From: FW021-bin31 sp964478125
Lineage (GTDB): Bacteria > Bacteroidota > Bacteroidia > Chitinophagales > Chitinophagaceae
Assembly: GCA_964478125.1 (NCBI GenBank)
Contig: CAYZGR010000010.1
Coordinates: forward strand, 1 to 64,000
Direction of reading: 5' to 3'
DNA length: 64,000 nucleotides
A program made the position numbers and the translations under genes. The notes beneath the pieces were generated by a model. That model did no database searches. It saw only the letters and a list, made by a program, of their open reading frames with translations, and had not been told where the DNA came from. Position 1 is the stretch's first letter; every line of letters starts with the position of its first letter. Positions 63,735 through 64,000 of this stretch are shown here, piece by piece.

Positions 63735-63914
63735 ATACAGATGCTGAGGAGGTCCGCCCCGTAAGTCGATTAGCCGTACACCAATGAGCATAAGTATTCA
63801 ATACCTGCTACTGCCTGCTGCCGCTGTCTACTCCTTATTACAATTACACGCCGCCTTTACAAAACTTTAACACGACTAAACTTCAGAAACGGCTTTTGTT
63901 CCTGCTTTGCATTG

Positions 63915-63922
63915 TACCTTTG
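63915..63922 (+). promoter_or_regulatory. Bacteroidota-type -7 box before the last gene
   Basis: TACCTTTG; a TTTTG at 63894-63898 is 16 nt upstream, slightly short for a -33. Upstream, 63735-63914 holds no gene that I can see. Confidence 0.5.
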
Positions 63923-63942
63923 TAAGGAAGGAGGGTTTTCTT

Positions 63943-64000
63943 ATGAAGAAAAAAAGATGGTATGTCATTGGGTTCTTTGTAGTACTCATTGGCATTTTTT
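63943..64000 (+). CDS. 5' end of a gene cut by the window edge
   Basis: Starts at ATG 63943 after a strong GGAGGG (63930-63935) seven bases away. The 19 visible codons read MKKKRWYVIGFFVVLIGIF, a charged start followed by a hydrophobic helix, so a membrane or exported protein. The family cannot be told from this length. Confidence 0.65.
   Translation, partial: MKKKRWYVIGFFVVLIGIF

Noticed and set aside
1..64000. Mobile elements, CRISPR arrays, tRNA or rRNA genes, toxin-antitoxin or defence systems
   Set aside because: No transposase, integrase, direct-repeat array, cloverleaf or defence domain was found while reading both strands and all open frames.

Overview
The window is a stretch of ordinary, gene-dense chromosome from a member of the Bacteroidota. 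The evidence is an alternative complex III (ActABCDEF) fused in one operon to an A-type cytochrome oxidase, DUF4954, DUF3108 and HYC_CC_PP-type proteins, and many upstream regions with the Bacteroidota promoter signature (TTG or TTTG, about 17-23 nt, then TAnnTTTG). The gene content resembles free-living aerobic Chitinophagia or Sphingobacteriia more than gut Bacteroidales, but no rRNA is present to settle this. I see no tRNA, rRNA, CRISPR array, prophage or insertion sequence.

Layout. 1-3.1 kb: edge of an unknown minus-strand gene, then pheT and a small coiled-coil gene. 3.1-8.6 kb: sucA, a two-lipoyl odhB, and oxyR starting one base after odhB. 8.7-11.3 kb: M48 lipoprotein protease, plsY and a LysR regulator. 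11.4-17.2 kb (minus): aspartyl protease-PDZ lipoprotein, an M16 peptidase pair and acetoacetyl-CoA synthetase. 17.3-21.5 kb: cdsA, pnp and rpsO (separated by a terminator), and ftsE. 21.6-29.1 kb (minus): a heavy-metal RND efflux operon with a HYC_CC_PP-like small protein, CusA split into two overlapping reading frames, a TolC-like protein, and a tandem-duplicated CusB-like adaptor. 29.2-35.4 kb: a DUF202 protein, then the rod-shape set mreBCD, pbp2 and rodA. 35.5-43.6 kb: an MBL-fold hydrolase with DUF4954, folA, a DUF3108 protein with a flippase-like membrane protein, ruvC and a two-component system. 43.6-46 kb (minus): HIT protein, greA with a terminator-like leader, and tyrS. 46.1-62.2 kb (minus): the respiratory operon actABCDEF-coxBA-cyoE-cox3-cox3-cox4, then a terminator, a SCO-like protein and riboflavin synthase. 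62.4-64 kb: purN, a predicted outer-membrane protein, and the start of a gene cut by the window edge.

How it fits together. Electrons enter as quinol at ActC/ActF, pass through the ActB Fe-S clusters and ActA/ActE haems to the CuA site of CoxB, and reduce oxygen in CoxA; CyoE supplies the haem O precursor. SucA and OdhB feed the TCA cycle. MreBCD, PBP2 and RodA form the elongasome.

No clear new defence or mobile system is visible. The observations most worth a second look are the split CusA with ATGA overlap, the doubled CusB adaptor, the SCO homologue lacking all three copper ligands and lying behind a terminator hairpin, the terminator-like hairpin in the greA leader, and oxyR coupled to the 2-oxoglutarate dehydrogenase genes.
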